Positions 23,983-32,459 of a stretch of DNA of 64,000 nt are shown here, in pieces. The notes beneath the pieces are model-generated. The model did not search any database and was not told the DNA's origin. It worked only from the letters and a program-made list of their open reading frames with translations. Every line of letters starts with the position of its first letter. Position 1 is the stretch's first letter. Position numbers and translations under genes: made by a program. Origin of the DNA: Chryseobacterium sp. LJ668 (GTDB lineage: Bacteria; Bacteroidota; Bacteroidia; Flavobacteriales; Weeksellaceae); the NCBI RefSeq assembly GCF_019613955.1, contig NZ_CP080443.1:2961001-3025000 (forward strand), given 5' to 3'.

Positions 23983-25038
23983 ATGAAAAAGCTAATTTTA
24001 GGTATAGCAATAATTTCATCAGCCTTTGTTTTCGGACAGAAGCAAGATGCAAAAGATGTAAATGCGCAATTGCAGGCTTCTAATAAAGCAGCGATGGATG
24101 CTTATCAGGCAAAAAATTATTCTGCTGCAGCGCCAAAGTTTTTAGAAGTTTATAACTTGATGAAAACAAGTGGACAAGACGATAAAATCTACATGTATTA
24201 TGCTGGTTTGAGTTATGCATTGGCTAATAATGTAGATGAGGCTATCAAAATTTATACTGATTTAATTAATTCAGGATATACAGGAGTTCAAACTCAATAT
24301 TCAGCAAAAGCAGTAAAAACTGGTGAAGTAACAACACTCGATAAAAACACTTGGGATTTACTGAAAAAATCTTCTTCAAAAGATTATACAGATTTTAAAA
24401 CCGAGCAGACTAAAAGTGTCGAGCCAGACTTGTATGAAACTTTGTCTACTTTACTTCTCAATGCCAAGAAGAATGACGAAGCTTTAGCTTTAATAGAAAA
24501 GGGATTGGCAAAGTATCCTAATAATGCTAAACTGAAAGAATATCAAGGTTCTGCATTATACGCTACCGGAAATACAGATAAATTTCTTGCAAATTTAAAA
24601 GAGCAACTGGCAAAAAATCCTAATGATGCGACAAATTGGTATAACTTAGGTGTTCTGCAGGCAAAAACTCCCGCGACTGAATCTGACGCGATTACATCGT
24701 TTCAAAAAGCAATTGAACTTGCGGGAACTAACACAACACTGCTTAACAATTCTTATCAGAATTTAGTGTATACCTCACTTGGGGATGATTCAAAAGCGGT
24801 TGAAAACATTAATGCATTGAGAAAATCAAATCCCGATGAAGCTACGAAGTTAATTGAAGCAAGAAGAGAAAGATTCAATAAGGCATTGCCTTATGCAGAA
24901 AAATGGCACCAGACAAATCCTGAAAGTTTAGATGCTGTCACTACTTTAAGAGAAATCTATGGTATTACGAAAAATCAGGCAAAAGCTACTGAAATGAAAG
25001 CTAAAGAAGCTGCACTTCAGGCAAAACAGCCTAAATAA
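23983..25038 (+). CDS. Secreted/periplasmic TPR-repeat protein
   Basis: 351 residues. The signal peptide is MKKLILGIAIISSAFVFGQ. The rest is helical with several tetratricopeptide repeats. Visible units include AAMDAYQAKNYSAAAPKFLEVY (about 37-58), DEAIKIYTDLI, DEALALIEKGLAKYPNNAKL, NDATNWYNLGVLQ and AITSFQKAIELAG. TPR proteins act as scaffolds, so no reaction can be named. It sits 26 bp after gyrA and ends at a strong terminator, so it is co-transcribed with gyrA. This is a frequent arrangement in flavobacteria without known functional meaning. Confidence 0.85.
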   Translation: MKKLILGIAIISSAFVFGQKQDAKDVNAQLQASNKAAMDAYQAKNYSAAAPKFLEVYNLMKTSGQDDKIYMYYAGLSYALANNVDEAIKIYTDLINSGYTGVQTQYSAKAVKTGEVTTLDKNTWDLLKKSSSKDYTDFKTEQTKSVEPDLYETLSTLLLNAKKNDEALALIEKGLAKYPNNAKLKEYQGSALYATGNTDKFLANLKEQLAKNPNDATNWYNLGVLQAKTPATESDAITSFQKAIELAGTNTTLLNNSYQNLVYTSLGDDSKAVENINALRKSNPDEATKLIEARRERFNKALPYAEKWHQTNPESLDAVTTLREIYGITKNQAKATEMKAKEAALQAKQPK

Positions 25039-25060
25039 AATTAAATAATTTAATTAATAT

Positions 25061-25092
25061 AAACCGAAGCATTTTGTTTCGGTTTTTTTGTT
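25061..25092 (+). terminator. Terminator after the gyrA-TPR transcript
   Basis: AAACCGAA pairs with TTCGGTTT around an 8-9-nt loop, then TTTT. Confidence 0.8.
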
Positions 25093-25187
25093 TATAAAAT
25101 TTCTTAAAAGATATTTTTATTTTAAAATTCGAAGCTTATTTCAAATAATTATCATCAAAAAGCAATGTAAAAATTCTCTGCAATTCG

Positions 25188-25195
25188 TATATTTG
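25188..25195 (+). promoter_or_regulatory. -7 promoter element for menB
   Basis: TATATTTG matches TAnnTTTG, 16 bp before the menB ATG. Confidence 0.5.
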
Positions 25196-25211
25196 GGAAA
25201 AATTTTACAGA

Positions 25212-26048
25212 ATGATCGAGTGGAAAACTGTCAAAGAATACGAAGATATTACCTATAAAAAATGCAATGGCGTAGCAAGAATTGCCTTCAACAGACCGGA
25301 GGTCCGCAACGCTTTTAGACCCAAAACAACTTCAGAATTATATGATGCTTTCTATGATGCTTATGAAGACTCTTCCATAGGCGTTGTTTTGCTTTCAGGA
25401 GAAGGACCAAGTTCAAAAGACGGGGGCTGGGCTTTTTGCAGCGGAGGTGATCAGAATGCTCGAGGTCAGCAAGGTTATGTAGGAGATGACGGAAGACACC
25501 GTTTGAATATTTTAGAAGTTCAGCGTTTGATCCGATTTATGCCGAAAGCTGTGATTGCAATTGTTCCGGGTTGGGCTGTAGGTGGCGGTCATTCGCTTCA
25601 TGTGGTTTGCGATTTGACTTTAGCAAGCAAAGAACACGCTATATTTAAACAAACAGATGCAGATGTAACGAGTTTTGACGGCGGTTATGGTTCGGCTTAT
25701 CTGGCTAAAATGGTCGGACAGAAAAAAGCACGTGAAATTTTCTTTTTAGGAAGAAATTATTCTGCACAGGAAGCTCTGGAAATGGGAATGGTTAATGCCG
25801 TAATTCCTCACGAAGAACTTGAAGATACTGCTTATGAGTGGGCTCAGGAAATTTTAGCTAAATCTCCAACATCGATCAGGATGCTGAAATTTGCAATGAA
25901 TCTGACAGACGACGGAATGGTTGGTCAGCAAATTTTTGCGGGTGAGGCTACACGTTTAGCATACATGACCGAAGAGGCAAAAGAAGGCAGAAACGCATTT
26001 TTAGAAAAAAGAAAACCAGATTTCGGTAAAGATCAATGGATCTCTTAA
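25212..26048 (+). CDS. menB: 1,4-dihydroxy-2-naphthoyl-CoA synthase
   Basis: 278 residues of the crotonase fold. The MenB-specific stretches are RPEVRNAFRPKT, the CoA/oxyanion part CSGGDQNARG, GWAVGGGHSLHVVCDLTLAS, and DADVTSFDGGYGS with the catalytic Asp/Tyr region. It closes the second ring of the naphthoquinone during menaquinone synthesis in the cytoplasm. menA, the later membrane step, is 2.2 kb downstream on the same strand, with two PH-domain genes between. menB itself ends in a strong hairpin, so the two men genes are probably separate transcripts. Confidence 0.95.
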   Translation: MIEWKTVKEYEDITYKKCNGVARIAFNRPEVRNAFRPKTTSELYDAFYDAYEDSSIGVVLLSGEGPSSKDGGWAFCSGGDQNARGQQGYVGDDGRHRLNILEVQRLIRFMPKAVIAIVPGWAVGGGHSLHVVCDLTLASKEHAIFKQTDADVTSFDGGYGSAYLAKMVGQKKAREIFFLGRNYSAQEALEMGMVNAVIPHEELEDTAYEWAQEILAKSPTSIRMLKFAMNLTDDGMVGQQIFAGEATRLAYMTEEAKEGRNAFLEKRKPDFGKDQWIS

Positions 26049-26062
26049 ATAGGAATAATGAG

Positions 26063-26097
26063 TAATAGGTAATGAGCAATTCATTACCTATTATTTT
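26063..26097 (+). terminator. Terminator after menB
   Basis: The 13-bp perfect arms TAATAGGTAATGA and TCATTACCTATTA around GCAAT are followed by TTTTG. Confidence 0.75.
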
Positions 26098-26186
26098 GTA
26101 CTGTATAAAGCTTTCGGATTTTACGATTTTTTTTAGATAACAAAAAGATCTGCCTTATCCGAAAAACCTGCTGAAAAAATTTAATT

Positions 26187-26732
26187 ATGGAACAAAACTT
26201 TAAAAATCCTCAGATTTTTGATCTGGAAATTCCGGATTTCAGTGAGCTGGAGTTAGAAGCCGTTTCTCCAAAATATCTGAAAATTATTTTATTCAATCTC
26301 GCTATATTTTCAATTGCACTAGTCGGAGCACTTGCTGCTGCATTTTATTTCTTTTACCTTAATCTCAGCTTGTTACAGATTTCAGCAATTATAATTGTGC
26401 TTTTCCTTTTGATTGTTATTCTTTTTCTGAATGCTTTGATTGGTTTTAAATTCAGAAAATATGCAATACGCGAAAAAGATTTGGTGTATCAGCAAGGTTG
26501 GTTAAAGAGAACTTTAATTATTGTTCCTTTTAACAGGATTCAGCACATAAAAGTAGAACAGGGCTGGTTTTCAAAAATTTTGTATTTAAAATCAGTTTCG
26601 GTTTACACAGCAGGTATAAATGGTGGAGATATCTCCATCAATGGTTTGCCGCAAGATGTTGCAGAAGGAATTAATCACCTGATCCGTACCAATATTTCGA
26701 AAGAAAAAACAGAAGATGGAAGAGAAGCGTAA
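26187..26732 (+). CDS. PH-domain membrane protein, YdbS-like
   Basis: 181 residues. Two transmembrane helices (about 35-60 and 65-90) are followed by a bacterial PH (bPH2, formerly DUF304) domain with QGWLKRTLIIVPFNRIQHIKVEQG and SVSVYTAGINGGDISINGL. It pairs with the next, larger gene, which it overlaps by 17 nt. YdbS/YdbT pairs are found across bacteria at the cytoplasmic membrane. Their function is unproven, with links to envelope stress suggested for some. It is the first gene of a unit running to menA. Confidence 0.85.
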   Translation: MEQNFKNPQIFDLEIPDFSELELEAVSPKYLKIILFNLAIFSIALVGALAAAFYFFYLNLSLLQISAIIIVLFLLIVILFLNALIGFKFRKYAIREKDLVYQQGWLKRTLIIVPFNRIQHIKVEQGWFSKILYLKSVSVYTAGINGGDISINGLPQDVAEGINHLIRTNISKEKTEDGREA

Positions 26733-28218
26733 TTCTTTTTTTCAACCTCAAAGACAGTCAAAAACAGGAATTGTTCTGCTTTTTTTGTATAACTCTGGGA
26801 TGGTGATCAAAAACTTATGGGTTTTCGTGATCCTTTATTTTGTCAGAAAAGATAAATTGGAATCCTGGATCATTATTTCTGCCATCATTGCAGGTTTCTT
26901 AATATTAATTACTTCAGCAATTTTGCAATACTATCATTTTAAGTATTACATTGACGAAGAAAATGAAGAATTTGTCATTCATGAAGGAATTATCAATACA
27001 TCGGTAATAAAGATTAAGAAAGATAACATCCAAGAGGTAAATATTACACAACCTTTCATCCATCGTTTTTTTAATATTTATAAACTGGAAATTGATACTC
27101 CGGGAAGTGCTGAAAAAGAAGTTAAAATTTCTGCATTATCAAAGCAAAATGCTATAGATCTGAAAAAGTATCTTTTAACAGTGAAAAGAATTGTGAAGAG
27201 TGCTGAGCAATATGATGAAATTTTAGAGAAAGAAAAAAGTCTTGAACTCCATTCAATCAACATTTCGACTTTCAGCATTTTAAAATATGGTATTACTGCA
27301 AATTATGTTCGAAGCTTTTTTGCATTGATCAGTTTGGTAATTTATGGTTTTTCTGAACTCACTAACTTCCTGAAAAAAGCTGAATTTGAGACATCGTTAA
27401 ATTATGACATGATAGAATCTCGGTTTTTGGCATTTTCAGTTCCGGTTATTTTAGGAATTTTTTTAGCTGTAATACTTACCGGGATTTTGATTAATGCAAT
27501 ACGTACGATTATTAAATTTTTCAATTTTAAAATCACCGAAAATAGTCAGAGTTTTTCTTTTGAGTATGGTTTGTTTAATACCAGAAATTCGATTGTAAAC
27601 AAATCGAAAGTGCAGGTTATTACCGAAACTCAAAACTGGATCCAGAAAAAAATGAATATTTCTTACCTGAAATTTCTTCAGATTGGAAAAAACGAGGAAG
27701 AAGAAAAAAATGTTGCCGCAGTCCCTGGTATCAGCAGAAGCGAAAAGGTAAAACTGATCTCAACAATTTGGAAAGAAAATCCGGTTTTTGAAAATTATTT
27801 AAAGCCAAATTTCAGATTAATTCTAATTAATTCTTTTCAATGGATTATTTTACCCCTGATTTTTGTTTTCCTGATAGGTAGAGATATATTGATAAACTAT
27901 TTGTTTCTAGCCATAGTGTATGGTCTTTTGGCAGAATCTCTTATCTTAATTTCATTCCGTAATTTGAAATTATATTACAACAGAAGATTTATCAGATTAA
28001 AATCTGGAATCTGGGATATAAATCATAAAACTTTTGAGGTAGAAAAGCTTCAGACTGTAAAAATTTCTCAGTATTTTTGGCAAAGAAAAACAAACTTAGG
28101 AAGCATCACTTTTTACACGTCTGCAGGGCGGTTTAAAATAGTCGCTTTAGATTTTTTTAAACTCAAAAAATTGCTGAATTACTGTATTTATAAAATTGAA
28201 ATTTCTAAGAATAATTAA
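26716..28218 (+). CDS. Multi-PH-domain membrane protein, YdbT-like
   Basis: 500 residues with at least six transmembrane helices in pairs and three bPH2 segments. The segments lie after each pair: EGIINTSVIKIKKDNIQEV (about 90), YGLFNTRNSIVNKSKVQVI (about 285) and SGIWDINHKTFEVEKLQTV (about 430). This is the usual YdbT architecture. The start overlaps the ydbS-like gene by 17 nt in another frame, indicating translational coupling. It is followed after 11 bp by menA. Biochemical role unknown. Confidence 0.85.
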   Translation: MEEKRNSFFQPQRQSKTGIVLLFLYNSGMVIKNLWVFVILYFVRKDKLESWIIISAIIAGFLILITSAILQYYHFKYYIDEENEEFVIHEGIINTSVIKIKKDNIQEVNITQPFIHRFFNIYKLEIDTPGSAEKEVKISALSKQNAIDLKKYLLTVKRIVKSAEQYDEILEKEKSLELHSINISTFSILKYGITANYVRSFFALISLVIYGFSELTNFLKKAEFETSLNYDMIESRFLAFSVPVILGIFLAVILTGILINAIRTIIKFFNFKITENSQSFSFEYGLFNTRNSIVNKSKVQVITETQNWIQKKMNISYLKFLQIGKNEEEEKNVAAVPGISRSEKVKLISTIWKENPVFENYLKPNFRLILINSFQWIILPLIFVFLIGRDILINYLFLAIVYGLLAESLILISFRNLKLYYNRRFIRLKSGIWDINHKTFEVEKLQTVKISQYFWQRKTNLGSITFYTSAGRFKIVALDFFKLKKLLNYCIYKIEISKNN

Positions 28219-28229
28219 ATAAAAATTTA

Positions 28230-29159
28230 ATGTCAGATTGGATAAAAGCTGCAAGGCTTAGAACATTACCGCTTTCCCTTAGCGGAATTATCATGGGCTC
28301 GTTCATTGCCAAATGGCGGCTTTGGGGCGAAGGCGGAACCTGGGACTGGAAAATATTTGCTTTGGCACTGTTGGTGACATTATTATATCAGGTATTATCA
28401 AACTATGCCAATGATTATGGTGATGGAGTAAAAGGAACCGATGCCAAAAGAATTGGTGAAGCAGAATCCAGGGCAGTTGCATCAGGAAAAATTTCTGCAA
28501 AACAAATGAAAAATGCAGTGATTTTACTATCTGTTTTATCATTTATAGCAACGATAATACTTTTATATCTGGCATTTTTTCCAAATTATATGAATGAATT
28601 TTATATTTTCATTGGATTGGGTGTTGCATGTATTCTGGCGGCAATTGGTTACACAATTGGCAAAAAACCTTATGGCTATATGGGTTTAGGGGATATTTTT
28701 GTATTTATATTCTTTGGGATGGTTTCGGTATGCGGAAGTTACTTTCTATTTACTAAAACATTCAGCTGGGATATGCTTTTGCCGGGAGCAGCTGTAGGGA
28801 TGATGAGTATGGCGGTTCTTAACCTCAATAATATGCGAGATATCGAAAGCGACAGGTTATCCGGTAAAAATAGCTTTGCGCTGAGAATAGGCTTTAAAAA
28901 CGCCATGATCTACGAAATGGTGCTGCTGCAGTTTCCTCTAATTTTGATTCTGGTCTTTTTAGCTTTAAACGGATTTTTACAGTCGCAGAATTACTATGTT
29001 TTTATTGTGATGATTTTGATTATTCCTTTTGCCAGACTTCGAAGAAAAATAATGTCTGTCAAAGAACCACGTCAACTTGATCCATTTTTAAAGCAGGTAG
29101 GAATTTTAACATTCATGATGGCGGTTATGACTGCAATCGGACTCAATTTTTTTAGATAA
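28230..29159 (+). CDS. menA: 1,4-dihydroxy-2-naphthoate polyprenyltransferase
   Basis: 309 residues with eight to nine transmembrane helices. The first Asp-rich motif is NYANDYGDGVKGTD (about residues 58-71) and the second is NNMRDIESDR (about 200-209), both characteristic of MenA. The N-terminal AARLRTLPLSLSGIIMGS is also typical. It attaches the polyprenyl chain to dihydroxynaphthoate at the inner membrane during menaquinone synthesis. It begins 11 bp after the YdbT-like gene and is followed by a START-like gene after 14 bp, so it is mid-operon. Confidence 0.95.
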   Translation: MSDWIKAARLRTLPLSLSGIIMGSFIAKWRLWGEGGTWDWKIFALALLVTLLYQVLSNYANDYGDGVKGTDAKRIGEAESRAVASGKISAKQMKNAVILLSVLSFIATIILLYLAFFPNYMNEFYIFIGLGVACILAAIGYTIGKKPYGYMGLGDIFVFIFFGMVSVCGSYFLFTKTFSWDMLLPGAAVGMMSMAVLNLNNMRDIESDRLSGKNSFALRIGFKNAMIYEMVLLQFPLILILVFLALNGFLQSQNYYVFIVMILIIPFARLRRKIMSVKEPRQLDPFLKQVGILTFMMAVMTAIGLNFFR

Positions 29160-29173
29160 ACAACTTTGATACC

Positions 29174-29623
29174 ATGAGTTCCAATACTATTTACGTCGAA
29201 GCTCAGATGCTGATCAGAAAATCAGTTGAAGAGGTTTTCGAAGCATTCATCAATCCGGAAATTACTACGAATTTTTGGTTTACAAAATCTTCTGGAAAAC
29301 TGGAAGAAGGAAACGCCATTACCTGGGAATGGGAAATGTACGGCGCAAAAACAGAAGTTATTGTTATTCAGATAATTCCAAATCAAATGATCAAAACAAG
29401 CTGGGGAAAACCTTCAACAAATGTAGATTACGAATTCAAAAAGATGGAAAAAGGAACCCTTGTTGTTATAAAAAGTTACGGTTATGAACAGACCGGTGAA
29501 GATCTTCTGAAGATGATCAATGACAATACTGGTGGCTTTACAACAGTTCTGGATGGCTGCAAAGCATATTTAGAACATGGGATCAATCTAGGATTGATTG
29601 AAGATAAATTTCCACAGAAATAA
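29174..29623 (+). CDS. SRPBCC/START-like (AHSA1-type) protein
   Basis: 149 residues, single domain. The N-terminal IRKSVEEVFEAFINPEITTNFWF and the central ITWEWEMYGAKTEVIVI with W at the cavity edge are typical of the AHSA1/CalC branch, which bind hydrophobic ligands or act as Hsp90-cochaperone-like proteins. No ligand can be named. It lies 14 bp after menA and 6 bp before a small membrane protein, in one transcript. Confidence 0.8.
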   Translation: MSSNTIYVEAQMLIRKSVEEVFEAFINPEITTNFWFTKSSGKLEEGNAITWEWEMYGAKTEVIVIQIIPNQMIKTSWGKPSTNVDYEFKKMEKGTLVVIKSYGYEQTGEDLLKMINDNTGGFTTVLDGCKAYLEHGINLGLIEDKFPQK

Positions 29624-29629
29624 AAAGTA

Positions 29630-29917
29630 ATGAATATAGCTTGTAAAATAACTTCTCTTTTATCAATTGTTTTAGCTTTATTTATTATATATAATTTTAT
29701 AAAACAATTACATGCAAGTGCATATTCAGATATTGATTCGATCCCTTTTCTAATTCTAAGCATTTTGATTGTTAATGCTACTGTAGCTTTTTTCACATTA
29801 ATTAATAAAGTAAAAGCAACGATAGAGCTGTTGATAATTCAAATGATAATTATAATACCAGTTTACATACTTATTATATCAAATCTTAAATTCAACAATT
29901 TCATATCATTAAAATAA
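29630..29917 (+). CDS. Small three-helix membrane protein, unknown function
   Basis: 95 residues with three hydrophobic segments (about 5-24, 35-57 and 66-85) and a Lys end. No motif is recognised. It is tightly packed between the START-like gene (6 bp) and the metallo-hydrolase gene (14 bp). Its base composition is more AT-rich than its neighbours. Confidence 0.55.
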   Translation: MNIACKITSLLSIVLALFIIYNFIKQLHASAYSDIDSIPFLILSILIVNATVAFFTLINKVKATIELLIIQMIIIIPVYILIISNLKFNNFISLK

Positions 29918-29931
29918 GAAAATAAATTAAA

Positions 29932-30618
29932 ATGAAAATACAATATTTAGGACAAAACTGCTTCCTGTTTACCTATAAAGACAAAACAATTCTGTGTGAT
30001 CCTTTTTACAATTATAAAAAAGCAGAATCAGGATTTGATATTTCTGCACAGAAAATCGATTACATTCTACTAACTCACGCTCATGGCGATCATATTGCTG
30101 ATGTAGAAGAAGTTTTACAGCATTATCCTGAAGCTACAATTATTGGCCAGCCTGAAATCTGTGCCTATTTCAAAAATGCTAAAAATACCGATGATGTGAA
30201 TTTAGGAGGATCGGCAAAAGTTGACGGTCTAAAAATCTCTATGGTTCCGGCTCATCATACAAGCTCGTTTCCTGACGGAAGCTACGGTGGAGTTCCTGTA
30301 GGATATATCTTCAGACTTCCTGAAGGTAAAAACATTTATTTGGCAGGTGATACCGGAGTGATGGTAGATATGAAGCTGTTTCCACAGTTGTATGGTAAAT
30401 TAGATTTGTCAATCCTTCCGATTGGCGGTCATTACACAATGTGTGCAAGAAAAGCGGCTTTCGCAGCTTCAGAATTATTGAATACTCCAAAAGTAATCGG
30501 ATGTCATTTTGATACATTTCCTGCAATTGAGATTGATCATAACAATGCGATGAATCAATTTAAAGAAAAGAATGTAGAACTCATTCTTCCACAATTAGGC
30601 GAAACCTTCGATATATAA
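29932..30618 (+). CDS. UPF0173-type metal-dependent hydrolase (beta-lactamase fold)
   Basis: 228 residues. The metallo-beta-lactamase motif is THAHGDHIAD (about 45-54). Further metal ligands are seen in AHHTSS, GDTG and GCHFDTFP, as in the UPF0173/YtkL group. These are cytoplasmic proteins of unknown substrate, possibly acting on nucleic acids or phosphodiesters. It is the last gene of the unit starting at 26187, before an inverted repeat that separates it from the minus-strand SRP RNA. Confidence 0.85.
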   Translation: MKIQYLGQNCFLFTYKDKTILCDPFYNYKKAESGFDISAQKIDYILLTHAHGDHIADVEEVLQHYPEATIIGQPEICAYFKNAKNTDDVNLGGSAKVDGLKISMVPAHHTSSFPDGSYGGVPVGYIFRLPEGKNIYLAGDTGVMVDMKLFPQLYGKLDLSILPIGGHYTMCARKAAFAASELLNTPKVIGCHFDTFPAIEIDHNNAMNQFKEKNVELILPQLGETFDI

Positions 30619-30625
30619 CAAAAAA

Positions 30626-30668
30626 TTAAGAGATTAAGTAATTTACATAAATCATCTTAATCTCTTAA
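30626..30668. terminator. Inverted repeat between the hydrolase gene and the SRP RNA
   Basis: The 13-bp perfect arms TTAAGAGATTAAG and CTTAATCTCTTAA surround a 17-nt loop. They lie between convergent transcripts and could act as a weak terminator for both. There is no clear T-run. Confidence 0.5.
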
Positions 30669-30683
30669 CTTATAAAATAAAAA

Positions 30684-30780
30684 TGGCAAGCTACCTAAAT
30701 CACACCGCTACGACCAATTACCTTTGCTGCGTTCCCACCCTGGAGGGTTCTCAGGAGCTGGTTGTTTAGGACTTGCCGTT
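30684..30780 (-). ncRNA. ffs: Signal recognition particle RNA (small bacterial type)
   Basis: Read on the minus strand, the RNA begins near GGCAAGTCC (30777) and ends CTTGCC (30685), its ends pairing. The conserved domain IV loop is present as CAGGGTGGGAACGCAGC followed by AAAGG (about 30744-30722), where Ffh binds. Length is about 95 nt, so there is no Alu domain. A TAnnTTTG box (TATCTTTG on the minus strand) lies at 30789-30782. With Ffh it targets membrane proteins during translation. Confidence 0.92.
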
Positions 30781-30781
30781 G

Positions 30782-30789
30782 CAAAGATA
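30782..30789 (-). promoter_or_regulatory. -7 promoter element for the SRP RNA
   Basis: TATCTTTG on the minus strand matches TAnnTTTG and lies directly upstream of the RNA 5' end, at the distance expected for transcription start near 30777. Confidence 0.6.
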
Positions 30790-30910
30790 TGAATTAATTA
30801 TAAATTTAAAAATAATATCAAAGAAAATTGATTTGAAAAAATGTTTAATGATGCTAAAACACTGACATCTAGAACAATATTTTTTAAAAATTTTTCTAAA
30901 AATAAAAAGT

Positions 30911-31489
30911 ATGACAAAAAATCCCACAACATTAGGAATTTTATTATTTGGAGCTACAATGCTGATTTTCTTTGCAGTATACTGGTTTTTCTCCGGAATA
31001 ACTTTTTTTGAGACTTCATTAAAAGCAAATGCTTTTGTGCTACCTGTTTTATATGTAGGAACAGCTTTTTGGTCTGTAAAATCACATTGGAATAATCACA
31101 AAATGGGCTTTAAAGAAGCATTTAGCAGAGCTTTCAAACCCATGTTTATCGGTGGTTTTTTATCTGTAGTAAGTATTTATTTATTTTTAAATTTCGTAGA
31201 TACTGATGCAAAATCATTACTTAATTATCAGTTTGTAGAAAGAAATAAAAGTGAATTGGTAAAAACATATGAAGCCGAAAAATCCAGATTAAAATCTGAA
31301 AAAGAGATCCAGGAATTAGAAAAAGATTACCAGAAAAGCATTCAGAGTTTCAGCAAGGAGCAGGTAAAGGGAAAAGATATGCTTACAGCCAGCCATTTTT
31401 CAGGATATTTTGCAGCAATACTGTTATTTTACTTAGTTTTGTCATTATTTTTCGGGGCGTTTTTCAGAACTCGAAGCGTTCATCAATAA
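30911..31489 (+). CDS. DUF4199-type membrane protein
   Basis: 192 residues with four transmembrane helices (about 8-27, 39-55, 77-93 and 163-185). A Glu/Lys-rich helical loop at about 105-150 lies before the last helix. The arrangement and the MGFKEAFSRAFKPMFIGG segment match DUF4199, a Bacteroidota membrane family of unknown function. It is followed 18 bp later by a family 2 glycosyltransferase, the usual neighbour of DUF4199 in flavobacteria. Confidence 0.8.
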   Translation: MTKNPTTLGILLFGATMLIFFAVYWFFSGITFFETSLKANAFVLPVLYVGTAFWSVKSHWNNHKMGFKEAFSRAFKPMFIGGFLSVVSIYLFLNFVDTDAKSLLNYQFVERNKSELVKTYEAEKSRLKSEKEIQELEKDYQKSIQSFSKEQVKGKDMLTASHFSGYFAAILLFYLVLSLFFGAFFRTRSVHQ

Positions 31490-31507
31490 TTTTATATCAG
31501 ATTTTAA

Positions 31508-32458
31508 ATGAATTTATCTATAGTTATTCCGTTGCTCAACGAAGAAGAATCTCTTGAAGAGCTTTTTACAAGAATTGATAATGTCTGTAAAACCAACAAT
31601 TTATCTTACGAAGTTTGGTTTATTGACGATGGAAGCACAGATTTATCGTGGAGCATTATCGAGAATTTAAAAGTTCAGCATCCGCAGATCCACGGAATAA
31701 AATTTTCCAAAAATTACGGCAAATCTCAAGCTTTACACGCCGCTTTTGAAAGAACAAACGGTGATGTGATCATTACAATGGATGCCGATCTACAAGATTT
31801 TCCGGAAGAAATTCCTGAGCTGTACAGAATGGTAGTAGAAGATAATTATGACATCGTTTCCGGATGGAAAAAGAAGCGTTTTGATAATGTGATGACGAAA
31901 AATGTACCTTCAAAACTATTTAATGCTGCAGCGAGAAAAGTTTCCGGCGTGTATCTGCACGACTTCAACTGTGGTCTAAAGGCGTATAAAAAACAAGTTG
32001 TAAAAACAATTGATGTATATGGTGATATGCACCGTTACATTCCGGTTTTGGCGGCCAATGCTGGTTTCAGAAGAATTACCGAAAAAGAAGTTCCGCACCA
32101 GGCAAGACCTTACGGCACCTCGAAATTTGGGACTGAAAGATTTGTTCGCGGGTTTTTAGATTTGGTCACTCTTTGGTTTGTAAGTCGTTTTGGTGGGAGA
32201 CCAATGCATTTCTTTGGCGCTGTAGGAACGTTAATGTTTATCATAGGATTTCTTTCGGCGCTTTGGCTGGGAGTTTCAAAATTAATAGATGTTGCACGAG
32301 GAATCTACGGGCATTTAATTACCAATAATCCTTGGTTTTTCATTGCTTTAACGATGATGCTTATGGGAACTCTGCTTTTTATTGCAGGATTTTTAGGCGA
32401 AATGATTATCCGTACCAACAGAGAGCACAAGAATTACAATATTGACGAAGTGATATAG
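31508..32458 (+). CDS. Family 2 glycosyltransferase, membrane-anchored (dolichyl-phosphate-sugar-synthase-like)
   Basis: 316 residues. An N-terminal GT-A domain carries IPLLNEEESLEEL, the DDGSTD motif (about residues 41-46) and the metal-binding TMDADLQDFPEEIPEL (about 93-108). The C-terminus has two transmembrane helices (about 235-258 and 272-298). This is the GtrB/DPM-like layout: the enzyme transfers a sugar from a nucleotide donor to polyprenyl phosphate at the cytoplasmic face. The sugar cannot be predicted. It probably works with DUF4199 and feeds flippases or glycosyltransferases elsewhere. The next gene starts 1 bp after its stop. Confidence 0.88.
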   Translation: MNLSIVIPLLNEEESLEELFTRIDNVCKTNNLSYEVWFIDDGSTDLSWSIIENLKVQHPQIHGIKFSKNYGKSQALHAAFERTNGDVIITMDADLQDFPEEIPELYRMVVEDNYDIVSGWKKKRFDNVMTKNVPSKLFNAAARKVSGVYLHDFNCGLKAYKKQVVKTIDVYGDMHRYIPVLAANAGFRRITEKEVPHQARPYGTSKFGTERFVRGFLDLVTLWFVSRFGGRPMHFFGAVGTLMFIIGFLSALWLGVSKLIDVARGIYGHLITNNPWFFIALTMMLMGTLLFIAGFLGEMIIRTNREHKNYNIDEVI

Positions 32459-32459
32459 G

